NCBI RefSeq assembly: GCF_007558865.1 | Contig: NZ_VLPK01000002.1 | Location: 965,597 to 1,029,596, forward strand | Length of the DNA: 64,000 nucleotides | Direction: 5' to 3' | Origin: Mucilaginibacter corticis | GTDB taxonomy: Bacteria; Bacteroidota; Bacteroidia; Sphingobacteriales; Sphingobacteriaceae | Notes under the pieces: generated by a model | The model's input: only the letters and a program-made list of their open reading frames with translations | Told to the model about the DNA's origin: nothing | Database searches by the model: none | Position numbers and translations under genes: made by a program | Shown here: piece by piece, positions 35,315 to 43,455 of the stretch | Position numbering within the stretch: position 1 is the first letter of the stretch | Layout: the number at the start of each line of letters is the position of its first letter

Positions 35315-36550
35315 ATGAAATATCGCGCCAAAATAATCGCCTTATTTGCTTTTGCCACGCTATTTATAACGGGGTTTAAGCAGGCAAAACCACCGCTTTT
35401 TAAACATCATTATATTGACCTTACCCTGCCCATGAGCAAAGAAGGTATAGGCGACTACGGGCTTACCGCGCTGGTTGACATTGACCATGATGGTAAACTT
35501 GATTTTATATTAGGCGGGCGCAACCCATTACCCAGTCGCCTTTATTGGTATCAATATGTTGATGCCGACCATTGGATAAGGCATGACGTTGGCAACGATT
35601 ATTTATCGGATGTTGGTTTGGCTGCGCTTGACGTGGACGGCGATGGCTGGACCGACCTGGTATGCAGCGGTGTTTGGTACCGCAATACCGGCAAGCCCAG
35701 GACAGAACGATTTGAACGCATTGTATTTGACGACCACGCCGCCGGCGCACACGATATTTTGATCAAAGATATTAATGGCGATGGCAAACCTGATGTGGTA
35801 ATGATGGGCGATAAAAATTCGGCATTAGGGGGCATCTATTGGTATGATATCTCTGCTGACCCACGTGATCATTGGGTGAAGCATTTTATAGGTCCAGGTA
35901 TTCATGGAGCCATATCTCCGGCGGGTGTCGCTGATATAAACGGCGATGGATTTGCTGATGTAATTCGTGCCGATACCTGGTTTGAAAATAAGGACGGTAA
36001 AGGCATTGACTGGATAGCGCACCCGAACATCCCGATGGGACGCGAAGGCAAATTTGGCTTTTGTGTACGCACCGATGTAGCGGATATGGACGGCAACGGC
36101 AAAAACGTGGTTGTAATGTGCGATGCAGATATGGACAACTCAAAAATGACTATCCTGCGCAACCCTGATGGTAAAGGCGAAAGCTGGACCAAGCAGGAGT
36201 TGCCGCAAAGTTTTGCTTACGGCTCTTTACATGCGCTTGGCGTAGCCGATTTTAACGGCGATAAACGATTAGATATTGTTTCTGTTGAGCAGGAAGAACT
36301 ACTGCCAAACGGGCGCCAAAACCCGCGTTGGGTACTTTGGACCAACAATGGCAATGGTAACTATACCGAGAATATCATCCTTGATGAAAAGCTGGGCGGG
36401 CATGAGTTACAGGTAGGCGATGTTGACGGTGACGGGGATATCGATATCTGCTCGAAAAACTGGGGTGCTGATCTTAAGAATGGCGCGGGCGGAAAGATCC
36501 ATGTGGATTACCTCGAAAATTTAAGCAGCAAAAAGAAGATAAAAAAATAG
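35315..36550 (+). CDS. FG-GAP/VCBS repeat secreted protein
   Basis: This 411-residue exported protein has an N-terminal hydrophobic signal (IIALFAFATLFITGF) and seven blades of an integrin-alpha-like propeller. Each blade carries a calcium-loop motif: DIDHDGKLDF, DVDGDGWTDL, DINGDGKPDV, DINGDGFADV, DMDGNGKNV, DFNGDKRLDI and DVDGDGDIDI. Such proteins bind calcium and often sugars or proteins outside the cell. The gene stands alone. A TATCTTTA box ends seven bases before the ATG. Function beyond binding is unknown. Confidence 0.88.
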   Translation: MKYRAKIIALFAFATLFITGFKQAKPPLFKHHYIDLTLPMSKEGIGDYGLTALVDIDHDGKLDFILGGRNPLPSRLYWYQYVDADHWIRHDVGNDYLSDVGLAALDVDGDGWTDLVCSGVWYRNTGKPRTERFERIVFDDHAAGAHDILIKDINGDGKPDVVMMGDKNSALGGIYWYDISADPRDHWVKHFIGPGIHGAISPAGVADINGDGFADVIRADTWFENKDGKGIDWIAHPNIPMGREGKFGFCVRTDVADMDGNGKNVVVMCDADMDNSKMTILRNPDGKGESWTKQELPQSFAYGSLHALGVADFNGDKRLDIVSVEQEELLPNGRQNPRWVLWTNNGNGNYTENIILDEKLGGHELQVGDVDGDGDIDICSKNWGADLKNGAGGKIHVDYLENLSSKKKIKK

Positions 36551-36669
36551 GGGATTGTAGCAATAGCTTAAAATGATAATAAGCGGTAAGAAAAAACAAA
36601 ACCGCCGCCAGGCACATCCGAAGCAATAGTTGCCGTGTTCTTTGGTATTCTGACACAATAAAGCTAAAG

Positions 36670-36695
36670 TTTGGCTTGAAAGTTGTATAGACAAA
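36670..36695. promoter_or_regulatory. Conserved 26-base inverted-end motif, copy 2
   Basis: The ends are TTTGGCT and AGACAAA around the same 12-base core as at 32583-32608. It lies 28 bases upstream of the ATG of the CPHC zinc-ribbon gene, a suitable place for a promoter or operator. See the finding on the pair. Confidence 0.4.
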
Positions 36696-36723
36696 AACCT
36701 ATGTCAAACTTTAATCCTCCAAA

Positions 36724-36894
36724 ATGAATATCGAAAATCCATGCCCGCATTGTTCTTTTGCCGCACTTGAAGGAAGACCGGCAAATTCATTCACGAAAAA
36801 ACTATTTTTTTGGCTGCCGATCGAAAAACTGGCCTGTCCCCATTGTTCATCCACCTTTTACCTGCGGAGAAAAAATAAATTCGCTTCCGCATAG
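36724..36894 (+). CDS. Small double-CPHC zinc-ribbon-like protein
   Basis: This 56-residue gene is too short for many callers. The protein starts MNIENPCPHCSF and repeats CPHCSSTFYLRRK 30 residues later, giving two CPHC knuckles (about 7-10 and 38-41) that should bind one zinc ion. The linker carries an LFFWLP patch. Small zinc-ribbon proteins of this kind act in nucleic-acid or protein binding, but no family is recognised. The conserved 26-base motif lies directly upstream. Confidence 0.65.
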   Translation: MNIENPCPHCSFAALEGRPANSFTKKLFFWLPIEKLACPHCSSTFYLRRKNKFASA

Positions 36895-36896
36895 AT

Positions 36897-37090
36897 TTAA
36901 GGCATACCCGCACCACCGGAAGCGCCGTAAATCTGTCCCGTCGCGTAACTGGCATCTTCTGCAGCCAGCTGTACATAGATCGAGGCTAATTCCACGGGCT
37001 GACCCGGACGGCCCATCGGCGTCCGGCCGCCAAACTATTTCAATTTTTCCATGCCTGCACGGCTGCTAAAGCGAAAAGCTGTGGCCGTAA
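36897..37090 (-). pseudogene. Relic of a short-chain dehydrogenase (C-terminal third)
   Basis: On the minus strand the frame reads SRAGMEKLK, stop, FGGRTPMGRPGQPVELASIY, then AAEDASYATGQIYGASGG and a final TAA. TPMGRPGQPxELA..YV.LA...SYxTGQ.YG is the usual C-terminal end of YghA-type SDR enzymes. The stop (TAG) stands where a Lys or Glu codon is expected, so it is an in-frame nonsense change. No N-terminal part was found on the right side, where the histone H1-like gene follows. The gene is truncated and dead. Confidence 0.7.
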
Positions 37091-37175
37091 ACCGACATTC
37101 CGTTCTAAAGGTTCGCCATTCCAAAGAAAACTTAGCTGCCGGAAACTCCGTACAAATAGCGCAATAAATTTAGTA

Positions 37176-37352
37176 ATGGAAAAATTTGAAAAAGTAAAAG
37201 CAATTATCGCTTCCCTGGAAACCGATGTGTTAAAATTCTACGAAAAAGGTAATGCCGCGGCGGGAACGCGCGTCCGGATCGGGATGCAGCGCCTGAAATC
37301 CGCCGCGTTTGAGCTCAGAAGGGATATCACCGAAAAGAAAAAAGAAGGCTAA
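37176..37352 (+). CDS. Histone H1-like (Hc1-type) DNA-binding protein
   Basis: A 58-residue basic, helical protein: EKFEKVKAIIASLETDVLKFYEKGNAAAGTRVR, then MQRLKSAAFELRRDITEKKKEG. This fits the short histone H1-like family of Bacteroidota, which resembles chlamydial Hc1 and is thought to bind DNA as a nucleoid protein. The K/R-rich C-terminus and GTRVR motif are typical. It lies 49 bases upstream of the sorbosone-dehydrogenase-like gene. Confidence 0.82.
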   Translation: MEKFEKVKAIIASLETDVLKFYEKGNAAAGTRVRIGMQRLKSAAFELRRDITEKKKEG

Positions 37353-37401
37353 CGACCTAAAACAATCCGTGGCGCTGCATCTTTTAATATAAAGACAAAA
37401 G

Positions 37402-38712
37402 ATGAAGTCCATGATCCTGATTGCCGGCTCGGGTATGTTGCTCCTGTCCGCCTGCGCACAAAAAAAGCCTGATCCGAAAAAAGCGGATCAGCTTGCTTCC
37501 GGCGCGGGCCGGGAAGTTAATTTGCCCGCACCTTATCAAACCAAATCTGTAAAAAATTATTGTGACGTTATCGGCTGGGAAAAAGGGGAGCTGCCGGTAG
37601 CCCCGGCAGGTTTCACGGTCAGCCTGTTTGCCGATAGCCTGGATAACCCCCGGAATATTTATGTGGCGCCCAACGGCGATGTTTTCGTGGCCGAAGCCAA
37701 CACGGAAGTGAAAGGCATCAAAAAGCTTGGGGCGGACATCCTCGGTGTGAGTAAATCACAGGACCTGGGCAAGAGCGCGAACAAAGTCTTATTATTCAGG
37801 GATGCCGACCATGACGGCAGACCCGAGCTCCGGACCGTTTTCCTCAGCGGCCTGCACCAGCCCTACGGTTTACTGATCCTTGGGAATTGTTTTTATGTGG
37901 CCAATACGGACGGGCTCTGGCAATATCCTTACCGGGACGGGCAGGCGCGCATGGATAAGCCCGGCAGGAAAATTTTAGACCTGCCGGCCGGCGGTTACAA
38001 TAACCACTGGACAAGGAACCTCCGCGCAAGTGCCGATGGCTCCCGGATCTTTGTGGATGTCGGTTCGGGCAGCAATGATGCCGAACATGGTATGGCAAAT
38101 GAAAAACGACGCGCGGACATCCTCAGCATCAAACCCGACGGAAGTGACGAACAGGTCTATGCTTCGGGTTTACGGAACCCGGCGGGCATTGATCTTCAAC
38201 CGGGTACCGGGATCCTTTGGGCCGCGGTGAATGAAAGGGACGGGCTGGGTGATGACCTGGTTCCCGATTACCTGACCAGCGTCAGGCAGGGCGGCTTCTA
38301 CGGCTGGCCGTTCGCTTATTTCGGCCCGCATGAAGATCCGAACAACAAAGGAAAAGCGCCGGATATGGTGAAGAAAACGATCGTGCCCGACCTGTCGCTG
38401 GGCGCGCACACGGCCTCGCTGGGACTGGCATTCTATAATGGCAAGAGTTTTCCTGCCCATTACCGGAACGGGGCTTTTATCGGGCAGCACGGCTCCTGGA
38501 ACCGTTCCGAACTGGCGGGTTATAAAGTCGTTTTTGTTCCCTTCGCGCAAAATAAACCCGGTAAGATGGAAGATTTTCTGACCGGCTTTATAAAGGATAA
38601 AGCCGCCAAAAAGGTGCATGGCAGGCCGGTAGCGGTAGCCGTGGCGCCGGACGGAAGTTTACTGGTAGCTGACGATGCGGGCAATAAGATCTGGCGGGTC
38701 AGCGCGAACTAA
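37402..38712 (+). CDS. PQQ-type sorbosone/glucose dehydrogenase-like lipoprotein
   Basis: The 436-residue exported protein has a lipobox LSAC (Cys at about 18) and then a six-bladed propeller of the soluble glucose/L-sorbosone dehydrogenase group: AGFTVSLFADSLDNPRNIYVA, GLHQPYGLLILG, NNHWTRNLRASADGSRIFVDVG, YASGLRNPAGIDLQ and GQHGSWNRSEL. Members oxidise sugars with PQQ at the cell surface, but many have lost the cofactor. The His and Arg residues of the active-site loop (NHWTRNL, HGSWNR) are kept. No PQQ synthesis genes are in the window. Confidence 0.87.
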   Translation: MKSMILIAGSGMLLLSACAQKKPDPKKADQLASGAGREVNLPAPYQTKSVKNYCDVIGWEKGELPVAPAGFTVSLFADSLDNPRNIYVAPNGDVFVAEANTEVKGIKKLGADILGVSKSQDLGKSANKVLLFRDADHDGRPELRTVFLSGLHQPYGLLILGNCFYVANTDGLWQYPYRDGQARMDKPGRKILDLPAGGYNNHWTRNLRASADGSRIFVDVGSGSNDAEHGMANEKRRADILSIKPDGSDEQVYASGLRNPAGIDLQPGTGILWAAVNERDGLGDDLVPDYLTSVRQGGFYGWPFAYFGPHEDPNNKGKAPDMVKKTIVPDLSLGAHTASLGLAFYNGKSFPAHYRNGAFIGQHGSWNRSELAGYKVVFVPFAQNKPGKMEDFLTGFIKDKAAKKVHGRPVAVAVAPDGSLLVADDAGNKIWRVSAN

Positions 38713-38820
38713 GCGTCAATAACACGCTGGAAATAAGTATCGGTGAACCAATCGGTTAAAAATGAAGCTTTGTTCACCGTACTTCTTTCAATCATGTATG
38801 AAATCCTTTAATTTTGCGTC

Positions 38821-39180
38821 ATGGCAGCAGCTACGATCCTGGTAATTGATGATGACGTCGATGTCCTCATTATTCTTCGCACTATTTTAAATGAAGCAGG
38901 ATACCAGGTCAAAACAGGAAAGGATGTCACCGCGGTGTACGAGATCGAAAAAGATCCGCCGGCTTTACTGCTCATTGATAACTGGCTGGAAGGTAAGACC
39001 GGCCATGATATTTGCTGGCAATTGAAGAATGACCCGCGTACGCGGAGCATCCCCGTGATCTTGATCTCCGCCACTACAAAACTGGACGAAACGGCCCGCC
39101 GCTGCGGGGCCGATGACTACATATGCAAGCCATTCGACCTGGCAGAAGTTCTGCGTAAAGTAAGATCGACCATCGTTTAA
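38821..39180 (+). CDS. Receiver-only response regulator
   Basis: A 119-residue lone receiver domain: acidic pocket at D10-D12, phosphoacceptor D53 in LLLIDNW, switch Ser in LISATTK and K103 in YICKPFDL. It is closely similar to the products at 32.9 and 33.3 kb. A TAATTTTG octamer ends five bases before the ATG, matching TAnnTTTG. A terminator follows 90 bases after the stop. No kinase is adjacent. Confidence 0.88.
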   Translation: MAAATILVIDDDVDVLIILRTILNEAGYQVKTGKDVTAVYEIEKDPPALLLIDNWLEGKTGHDICWQLKNDPRTRSIPVILISATTKLDETARRCGADDYICKPFDLAEVLRKVRSTIV

Positions 39181-39269
39181 TCAGCCGGACAGTAAACAAA
39201 GTAAAACCTGTATTTGTTAATAATTCGTGGTCCACTGCTAAGTGTATTTCAAAAACTATTAATTATGGG

Positions 39270-39299
39270 GGCTATTCTAAAAAGGGATAGCCTTTTTTT
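39270..39299 (+). terminator. Rho-independent terminator after the receiver gene
   Basis: GGCTAT and ATAGCC form a stem around an 11-base loop, followed by seven T residues. It lies 90 bases downstream of the receiver gene stop and is on the correct strand to end it. Confidence 0.75.
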
Positions 39300-39364
39300 A
39301 TGGACGATCCGGAGAAAATGTATCTTAGGGTGATCGCTTGTAATTGTTTACATATTCTAGACTG

Positions 39365-39412
39365 ATCAGGAGTGGTTTTAATAAGTAAGGCTCCTGATGG
39401 GCAGGAGCCTTT
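39365..39412 (+). promoter_or_regulatory. Attenuator-like pair of competing hairpins
   Basis: ATCAGGAG (39365-39372) can pair perfectly with CTCCTGAT (39391-39398). The same right arm also pairs as GGCTCCTG (39389-39396) with CAGGAGCC (39402-39409), which is followed by TTTA and can terminate. The two pairings exclude each other. An eight-codon ORF follows at 39437. This layout is that of an attenuator, but no regulated gene is obvious until 39603. Confidence 0.4.
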
Positions 39413-39602
39413 ACTAACCAATTATAAACCTAAATTATGAGAAGACTTTTAATGGTGTAAAAGTAACACTAAGTAGCCTGATCTTAAAATAATTTCCGGT
39501 GGTTTTACAAATCAATGACCATTTAATTCTAATGCGCATCTAATAAAGATAATGATCCATACCCCTAACTTTGAACGACTTAACTACGTATAACCTGGCG
39601 GA

Positions 39603-39908
39603 ATGAAAAAATACTTCACCTACGGCATTGTTTTCTTATTGTCCGCTTATTGCCTGTCGGTATTTTACCGCGCTTTCCAGGCACGCAACGCCGCTTTCCG
39701 GGGCACCATTACCAACGTAGTTTCTTCGTCCCTCGGTTACCAGCCGGTGATCGTGGTCAACCACCAGGACCGTAATTTAGAATATATCAGGTGGTCACCC
39801 GAGAACTTTAAACCTGAACCGGGCGATAGTGTCGTAAAGCTAAAAGGATCAGTGATGATGTCCGTCTATAGAAAGCGCATTGCCCGCCTGGCTAAGTTAT
39901 CCAACTAA
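39603..39908 (+). CDS. Membrane-anchored hypothetical protein
   Basis: The 101-residue protein has one N-terminal helix (YFTYGIVFLLSAYCLSVFY) that serves as a signal anchor, then a small beta-rich domain (FRGTITNVVSSSLGYQPVIVVNHQ, EYIRWSPENFKPEPGDSVVKLKG) reminiscent of an OB-like barrel and a basic tail. I recognise no family. Its stop overlaps the converging gene by four bases. Confidence 0.6.
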   Translation: MKKYFTYGIVFLLSAYCLSVFYRAFQARNAAFRGTITNVVSSSLGYQPVIVVNHQDRNLEYIRWSPENFKPEPGDSVVKLKGSVMMSVYRKRIARLAKLSN

Positions 39909-40096
39909 ATTACCTTCGTTTCATCAGGCCCTTCAATGGTGCCGTTCTTATCCGGTAATTCGTCAGGAACGATCTGCGGATCTTCTTCAGGGATCTCCGC
40001 AGGATTCGGATCGGATGGCCGGTTTATTTCCGGTGTTTCCTTTGGAACCGGCACTTCAGGCTGTTCGTTCGGAAAAGTATCGTGTTGCTTGCCCAT
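39905..40096 (-). CDS. Acidic Pro-rich hypothetical mini-protein
   Basis: A 63-residue low-complexity protein rich in Pro, Glu and Asp (EVPVPKETPEINRPSDPNPAEIPEEDP), surely disordered. Such proteins are common in this family of bacteria and have no known function. The frame is supported by the lack of stops and by its separation from neighbours, but low complexity makes the call uncertain. Confidence 0.5.
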   Translation of the reverse strand: MGKQHDTFPNEQPEVPVPKETPEINRPSDPNPAEIPEEDPQIVPDELPDKNGTIEGPDETKVI

Positions 40097-40152
40097 GGTC
40101 TTTGTTTTAATTTAATATTTAAACATTCCTTTCCGTCAAATGTTGTTTTTTT

Positions 40153-40938
40153 ATGGCAAATCAAAAAAACAAAGCCGCCGTCGTGACGGGCGGCTCAGGT
40201 GGTATCGGCTATGAGCTGGCACTGATCTGCGCCCAAAATGGCTACGACCTGGTGCTGGCCGCCCGCAGCGAAGACAAACTGGAAGCCATCAAAAAGGACC
40301 TCGAAGAACGTTTTTCAATCAAGGTACATGTCTTTGTCAGCGATCTTTCGGAAATGGGACAGCCCGCGGAGCTGCACAAATATTGCCGCGTGCACCATAT
40401 CCCGGTGGAGCTGCTGATCAACAATGCCGGTTATGGGGATTACCAGCCCGTAGCCAATGCTGATCCCGCAACCCTCAGCAACATGCTCCATCTGAACATT
40501 ATCGCGCTGACCGAACTGACCGCCTTATTCGTGAAAGATATGCTCAGACAAAAAAGCGGGCATATACTCAACATAGCCTCCACAGCCGCTTACCAACCGG
40601 TACCCAGGCTGGCTGCTTATTCCGCCTCAAAAGCTTATGTGGTCAGTTTTACGGAAGCCTTACATGCTGAATTGAAGGGTACCAAAGTGACGGCGACCGT
40701 ATTGAGCCCTGGGGTAACGGAAACGGGTTTCGTCGACCGCGCCGGGATGAACGCGTCTAAGTTCGCCCAGGGAGCACAGGCCAACGCAGCAGATGTCGCT
40801 AAAGCTGGTTACGCGGCCATGCAGAAAGGTAAACTGTACGTGATACCGGGTTTCCTGAACAAATTATTAGCTTTCAGCACACGGATCACGCCCTCGAGGC
40901 GTTTGATCCTGGCGGTTTCGGCGATGATCAGTAAATAG
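40153..40938 (+). CDS. SDR-family oxidoreductase (DltE/YqjQ-like)
   Basis: A 261-residue short-chain dehydrogenase: cofactor motif TGGSGGIGYELA, basic AARSEDKL after strand 2 (NADP preference likely), NNAGYGDY, catalytic Ser in NIASTAAYQ and YSASKAYV with Tyr and Lys. The VLSPGVTETGF motif and a C-terminal hydrophobic stretch place it in the DltE-like branch. A second SDR gene follows after eight bases, so they form an operon. Confidence 0.92.
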   Translation: MANQKNKAAVVTGGSGGIGYELALICAQNGYDLVLAARSEDKLEAIKKDLEERFSIKVHVFVSDLSEMGQPAELHKYCRVHHIPVELLINNAGYGDYQPVANADPATLSNMLHLNIIALTELTALFVKDMLRQKSGHILNIASTAAYQPVPRLAAYSASKAYVVSFTEALHAELKGTKVTATVLSPGVTETGFVDRAGMNASKFAQGAQANAADVAKAGYAAMQKGKLYVIPGFLNKLLAFSTRITPSRRLILAVSAMISK

Positions 40939-40946
40939 AAAATAAC

Positions 40947-41654
40947 ATGGCAAAAATATGGGTAACCGGTTCAGCGGACGGGCTCGGTTTATTAGCGGCA
41001 AAACAACTGGTAAAAGAAGGGCATGAAGTCATACTGCATGCCCGTAACGAAGAACGCGCAAAGCAAGCTGTGCAGCAAGTACCGGGCGCGATGGGTGCCT
41101 TGAGCGCAGATCTATCCGATCCGGAAGAAGTGAAGTCGCTGGCAGAAAAAGCCAACAAATTCACTTTCGACGCGGTGATCCATAATGCCGGGGTCTACCA
41201 GGTCAGCGCCCGGGATCTTTTAGCGGTCAACACATTAGCACCCTATATCCTGACCGCTTTAATGCAGCGGCCGCAGCGCTTAATTTATTTGAGTTCGGGC
41301 ATGCATTTATCCGGTCATGGGAAATGGACAGACCGGCCCTCTTATTCCGATACCAAACTCCATGTGCTGCTCCTGGCAAAAATATTGGCCAAACAATGGC
41401 CCGGAATTTATGCCAATGCGGTCGACCCGGGCTGGGTGCCCACTAAAATGGGGGGCAGGGGCGCACCCGACGACCTGCAAAAGGGCTATGAAACACAAGC
41501 CTGGCTGGCGACCAGTGATGATCCTGCGGCATTGCTGAGCGGCAAATATTTCCATCACCAAAAGCAGGCGCGCTATAATCCCGCTGCCGATGACGCAACA
41601 ACGCAGCAAAGCTTTTTAGAAAACTGTGCCAGGTTAACGGGAGTTACGCTTTAA
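40947..41654 (+). CDS. SDR-family NAD(P)-dependent oxidoreductase
   Basis: The 235-residue enzyme has the cofactor motif TGSADGLGLLAA, HARNEERAK, the HNAGVY motif, Ser in YLSSGMH and the Tyr-Lys pair in SYSDTKLHV. The sequence is shorter than average and resembles the light-dependent protochlorophyllide reductase-like/retinol dehydrogenase-like SDRs. It overlaps the last four bases of the converging GlxA-like regulator gene. Confidence 0.9.
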   Translation: MAKIWVTGSADGLGLLAAKQLVKEGHEVILHARNEERAKQAVQQVPGAMGALSADLSDPEEVKSLAEKANKFTFDAVIHNAGVYQVSARDLLAVNTLAPYILTALMQRPQRLIYLSSGMHLSGHGKWTDRPSYSDTKLHVLLLAKILAKQWPGIYANAVDPGWVPTKMGGRGAPDDLQKGYETQAWLATSDDPAALLSGKYFHHQKQARYNPAADDATTQQSFLENCARLTGVTL

Positions 41655-42613
41655 GCCGCATCCTTGTTATAGCGGTTCCGATATTCCAGCGGTGACAAAC
41701 CGGTGATCCGGCGAAATACTTCGCGAAAAGCTTTCTGATCGGAATATCCCACTTCGAACATCACCTCGTTGACCGATTTACGGCTGGTCTCGAAAGCTTT
41801 TTTAGCGACTTCCATTTTCACCCGTTGGGCATATTCGGTCGGGGTATTACCTGTAGCTTTAATAAAGCGGCGGTCAAAATTACGACGGCCGATAGCCAGG
41901 CTGGCCGCCAGTTCTTCCGTCGGGATCTTTTCATCCAGGCGGTGCTCAATATAATCCTGCGCTTTTTTTACCAGCTCGTCGCCATGTGTTTTTTGCCCCT
42001 GGAAAATGATAAAGTCCGACTGGCTGTGCCGGTCGATCTCGATCTGGAAGATTTTCGCACAATGGATCGCCGTTTCGCGGTCATAATATTTTTCAACCAG
42101 GTACAGGATCAGGTTCAAAAAGGAGTAAGCCCCGCCGTTGGTATAAATGCCGTTCTCATCTGTGATCAACAGGTCCGTCTGCAGCTTAACTTTAGGATAT
42201 AAGGCCCTGAAATCATCCGCCGTTGACCAGTGCGTTGAACAACTCTTGCCATCGAGCAGACCTGAAGCGGCCAGTAAAAAGGCACCCGTACAAATGCATG
42301 CTACGGCCGCACCACCACGGTATTGTTTGGCAATCCAGTCCGTCAGTTCGCCGTTGATACTGGTCGAGGCCTGGTAATTATGGTTCAGTGAAGGGATAAT
42401 CACCAGGTCGGTTCGTTTGATCTCCGATATAAGCTTATGCGGACGCGCCGAAAACAAGCCACCGTGAAAATCGGCACTGGCAGATACCCCCGCCAGTTCG
42501 ATATGAAATACGGGTTTGCGCAATTCATTGGCGCGGCTGAATATTTTATAAGCCCCGACGATGCTGCTCAGGTTATTTTCGCCGTCAGGCACCAGGATGG
42601 TTAAGTGTTTCAT
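41651..42613 (-). CDS. GlxA-family transcriptional regulator (DJ-1/PfpI + AraC HTH)
   Basis: The 320-residue regulator has an N-terminal DJ-1/PfpI-like domain (about 1-190), with the nucleophile-elbow Cys in ACICTGAFLLAASGLLDG and a following THWST motif, and a C-terminal AraC double helix-turn-helix (about 215-315: LAASLAIGRRNFDRRFIKATG and VNEVMFEVGYSDQKAFREVFRR). GlxA-type regulators usually control adjacent genes. The divergent PEP-mutase-like gene and the converging SDR pair are candidates. Confidence 0.93.
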   Translation of the reverse strand: MKHLTILVPDGENNLSSIVGAYKIFSRANELRKPVFHIELAGVSASADFHGGLFSARPHKLISEIKRTDLVIIPSLNHNYQASTSINGELTDWIAKQYRGGAAVACICTGAFLLAASGLLDGKSCSTHWSTADDFRALYPKVKLQTDLLITDENGIYTNGGAYSFLNLILYLVEKYYDRETAIHCAKIFQIEIDRHSQSDFIIFQGQKTHGDELVKKAQDYIEHRLDEKIPTEELAASLAIGRRNFDRRFIKATGNTPTEYAQRVKMEVAKKAFETSRKSVNEVMFEVGYSDQKAFREVFRRITGLSPLEYRNRYNKDAA

Positions 42614-42617
42614 GGTT

Positions 42618-42648
42618 TAAAGTTAAAGGATTCTTTTGTCCAAATCAA
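42618..42648 (-). promoter_or_regulatory. Candidate Bacteroidota promoter of the GlxA-like gene
   Basis: On the minus strand TTG is followed by 20 bases and TAACTTTA, close to the TTG-N19-21-TAnnTTTG consensus of the Bacteroidota primary sigma factor. The -7 box ends only four bases before the ATG at 42613, so the leader would be very short or absent. Confidence 0.4.
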
Positions 42649-42707
42649 CCCGTCATATTGTCTAAATAACACCCTATTGAAGTTGACAATGGGCGGTAAA
42701 TTTGTTC

Positions 42708-43451
42708 ATGACTTCATACGAAACCTTTTACCAATTACACCAGCAGCCCGGCCCGTTTTTACTGGCCAATGCCTGGAACGCTAAAAGCGCGCAGCTGATC
42801 GAAGCTGCCGGTTTCCCGGCTATCGCCACATCCAGCGGCGCCATTGCCGATGCGCTGGGTTACCCGGACGGCGAGCAGATCCCGTTTGAAGAGTTGCTGT
42901 ATATCATCAAACGCATTAAAGCCTCAACACAGTTGCCATTATCCGTGGATGTTGAGCGTGGTTACAGCAGTGACCTGTCGGTGATTGCGGATAACATCAG
43001 TCAACTGCTGGATACCGGCGTTGCAGGGATCAACATCGAGGATGCGGAAGGTGAAGCCATTTATTTAAAAAAGCTGGAAGGCATTAAAAATTACCTCAGC
43101 AAAACCGGCCGGCAGCTTTTTATCAATGCCCGTACCGACGTATTCCTGCAAAAACTGCCCGCGCCGCTTGAAACCATCATTCGCCGCGCCAAACTTTACC
43201 GGGAAGCAGGAGCGGACGGTCTGTTCGTAACCGGTATCGCTGACCCGTCTGTCATTAAAGAGATCGCGGTTAACGTTGCCTTACCGCTTAATATCGTCGG
43301 CAATCTTAAGCTGGCCTCGGTAGAGGCTTTGGGCGCGGCAGGCGTAAAACGCATCAGTATGGCCGTTATCCCTTACCGCGCTGCTTACCGCCACCTGGAA
43401 CAAACACTGGGCGCGGTGATCAATGAACAATCCTTAGCACCTTTATTTTAA
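42708..43451 (+). CDS. Isocitrate lyase/PEP mutase-family protein
   Basis: The 247-residue protein folds as an isocitrate-lyase/PEP-mutase barrel: FLLANAWNAKSAQLIEAAGFPAIATSSGAIADALG, metal-site LPLSVDVERGY and INIEDAEG, and LFINARTDVFL. The KKCGH motif of true isocitrate lyases is absent, so it belongs to the PEP mutase/phosphonopyruvate hydrolase/oxaloacetate-decarboxylase-like group. The reaction should be a C-C or C-P bond cleavage of a 2-oxo acid, but the substrate is unknown. The ATG at 42708 is preferred to an upstream TTG. Confidence 0.9.
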   Translation: MTSYETFYQLHQQPGPFLLANAWNAKSAQLIEAAGFPAIATSSGAIADALGYPDGEQIPFEELLYIIKRIKASTQLPLSVDVERGYSSDLSVIADNISQLLDTGVAGINIEDAEGEAIYLKKLEGIKNYLSKTGRQLFINARTDVFLQKLPAPLETIIRRAKLYREAGADGLFVTGIADPSVIKEIAVNVALPLNIVGNLKLASVEALGAAGVKRISMAVIPYRAAYRHLEQTLGAVINEQSLAPLF

Positions 43452-43455
43452 AACT

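Larger units (their letters stand above)
39181..39602. other. Intergenic region with two terminator hairpins, no supported gene
   Basis: This 422-base region between the receiver gene and a small membrane-anchored protein holds two strong hairpins, an eight-codon mini-ORF (ATG at 39437) and AT-rich filler. No longer reading frame looks coding on either strand. Confidence 0.5.
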
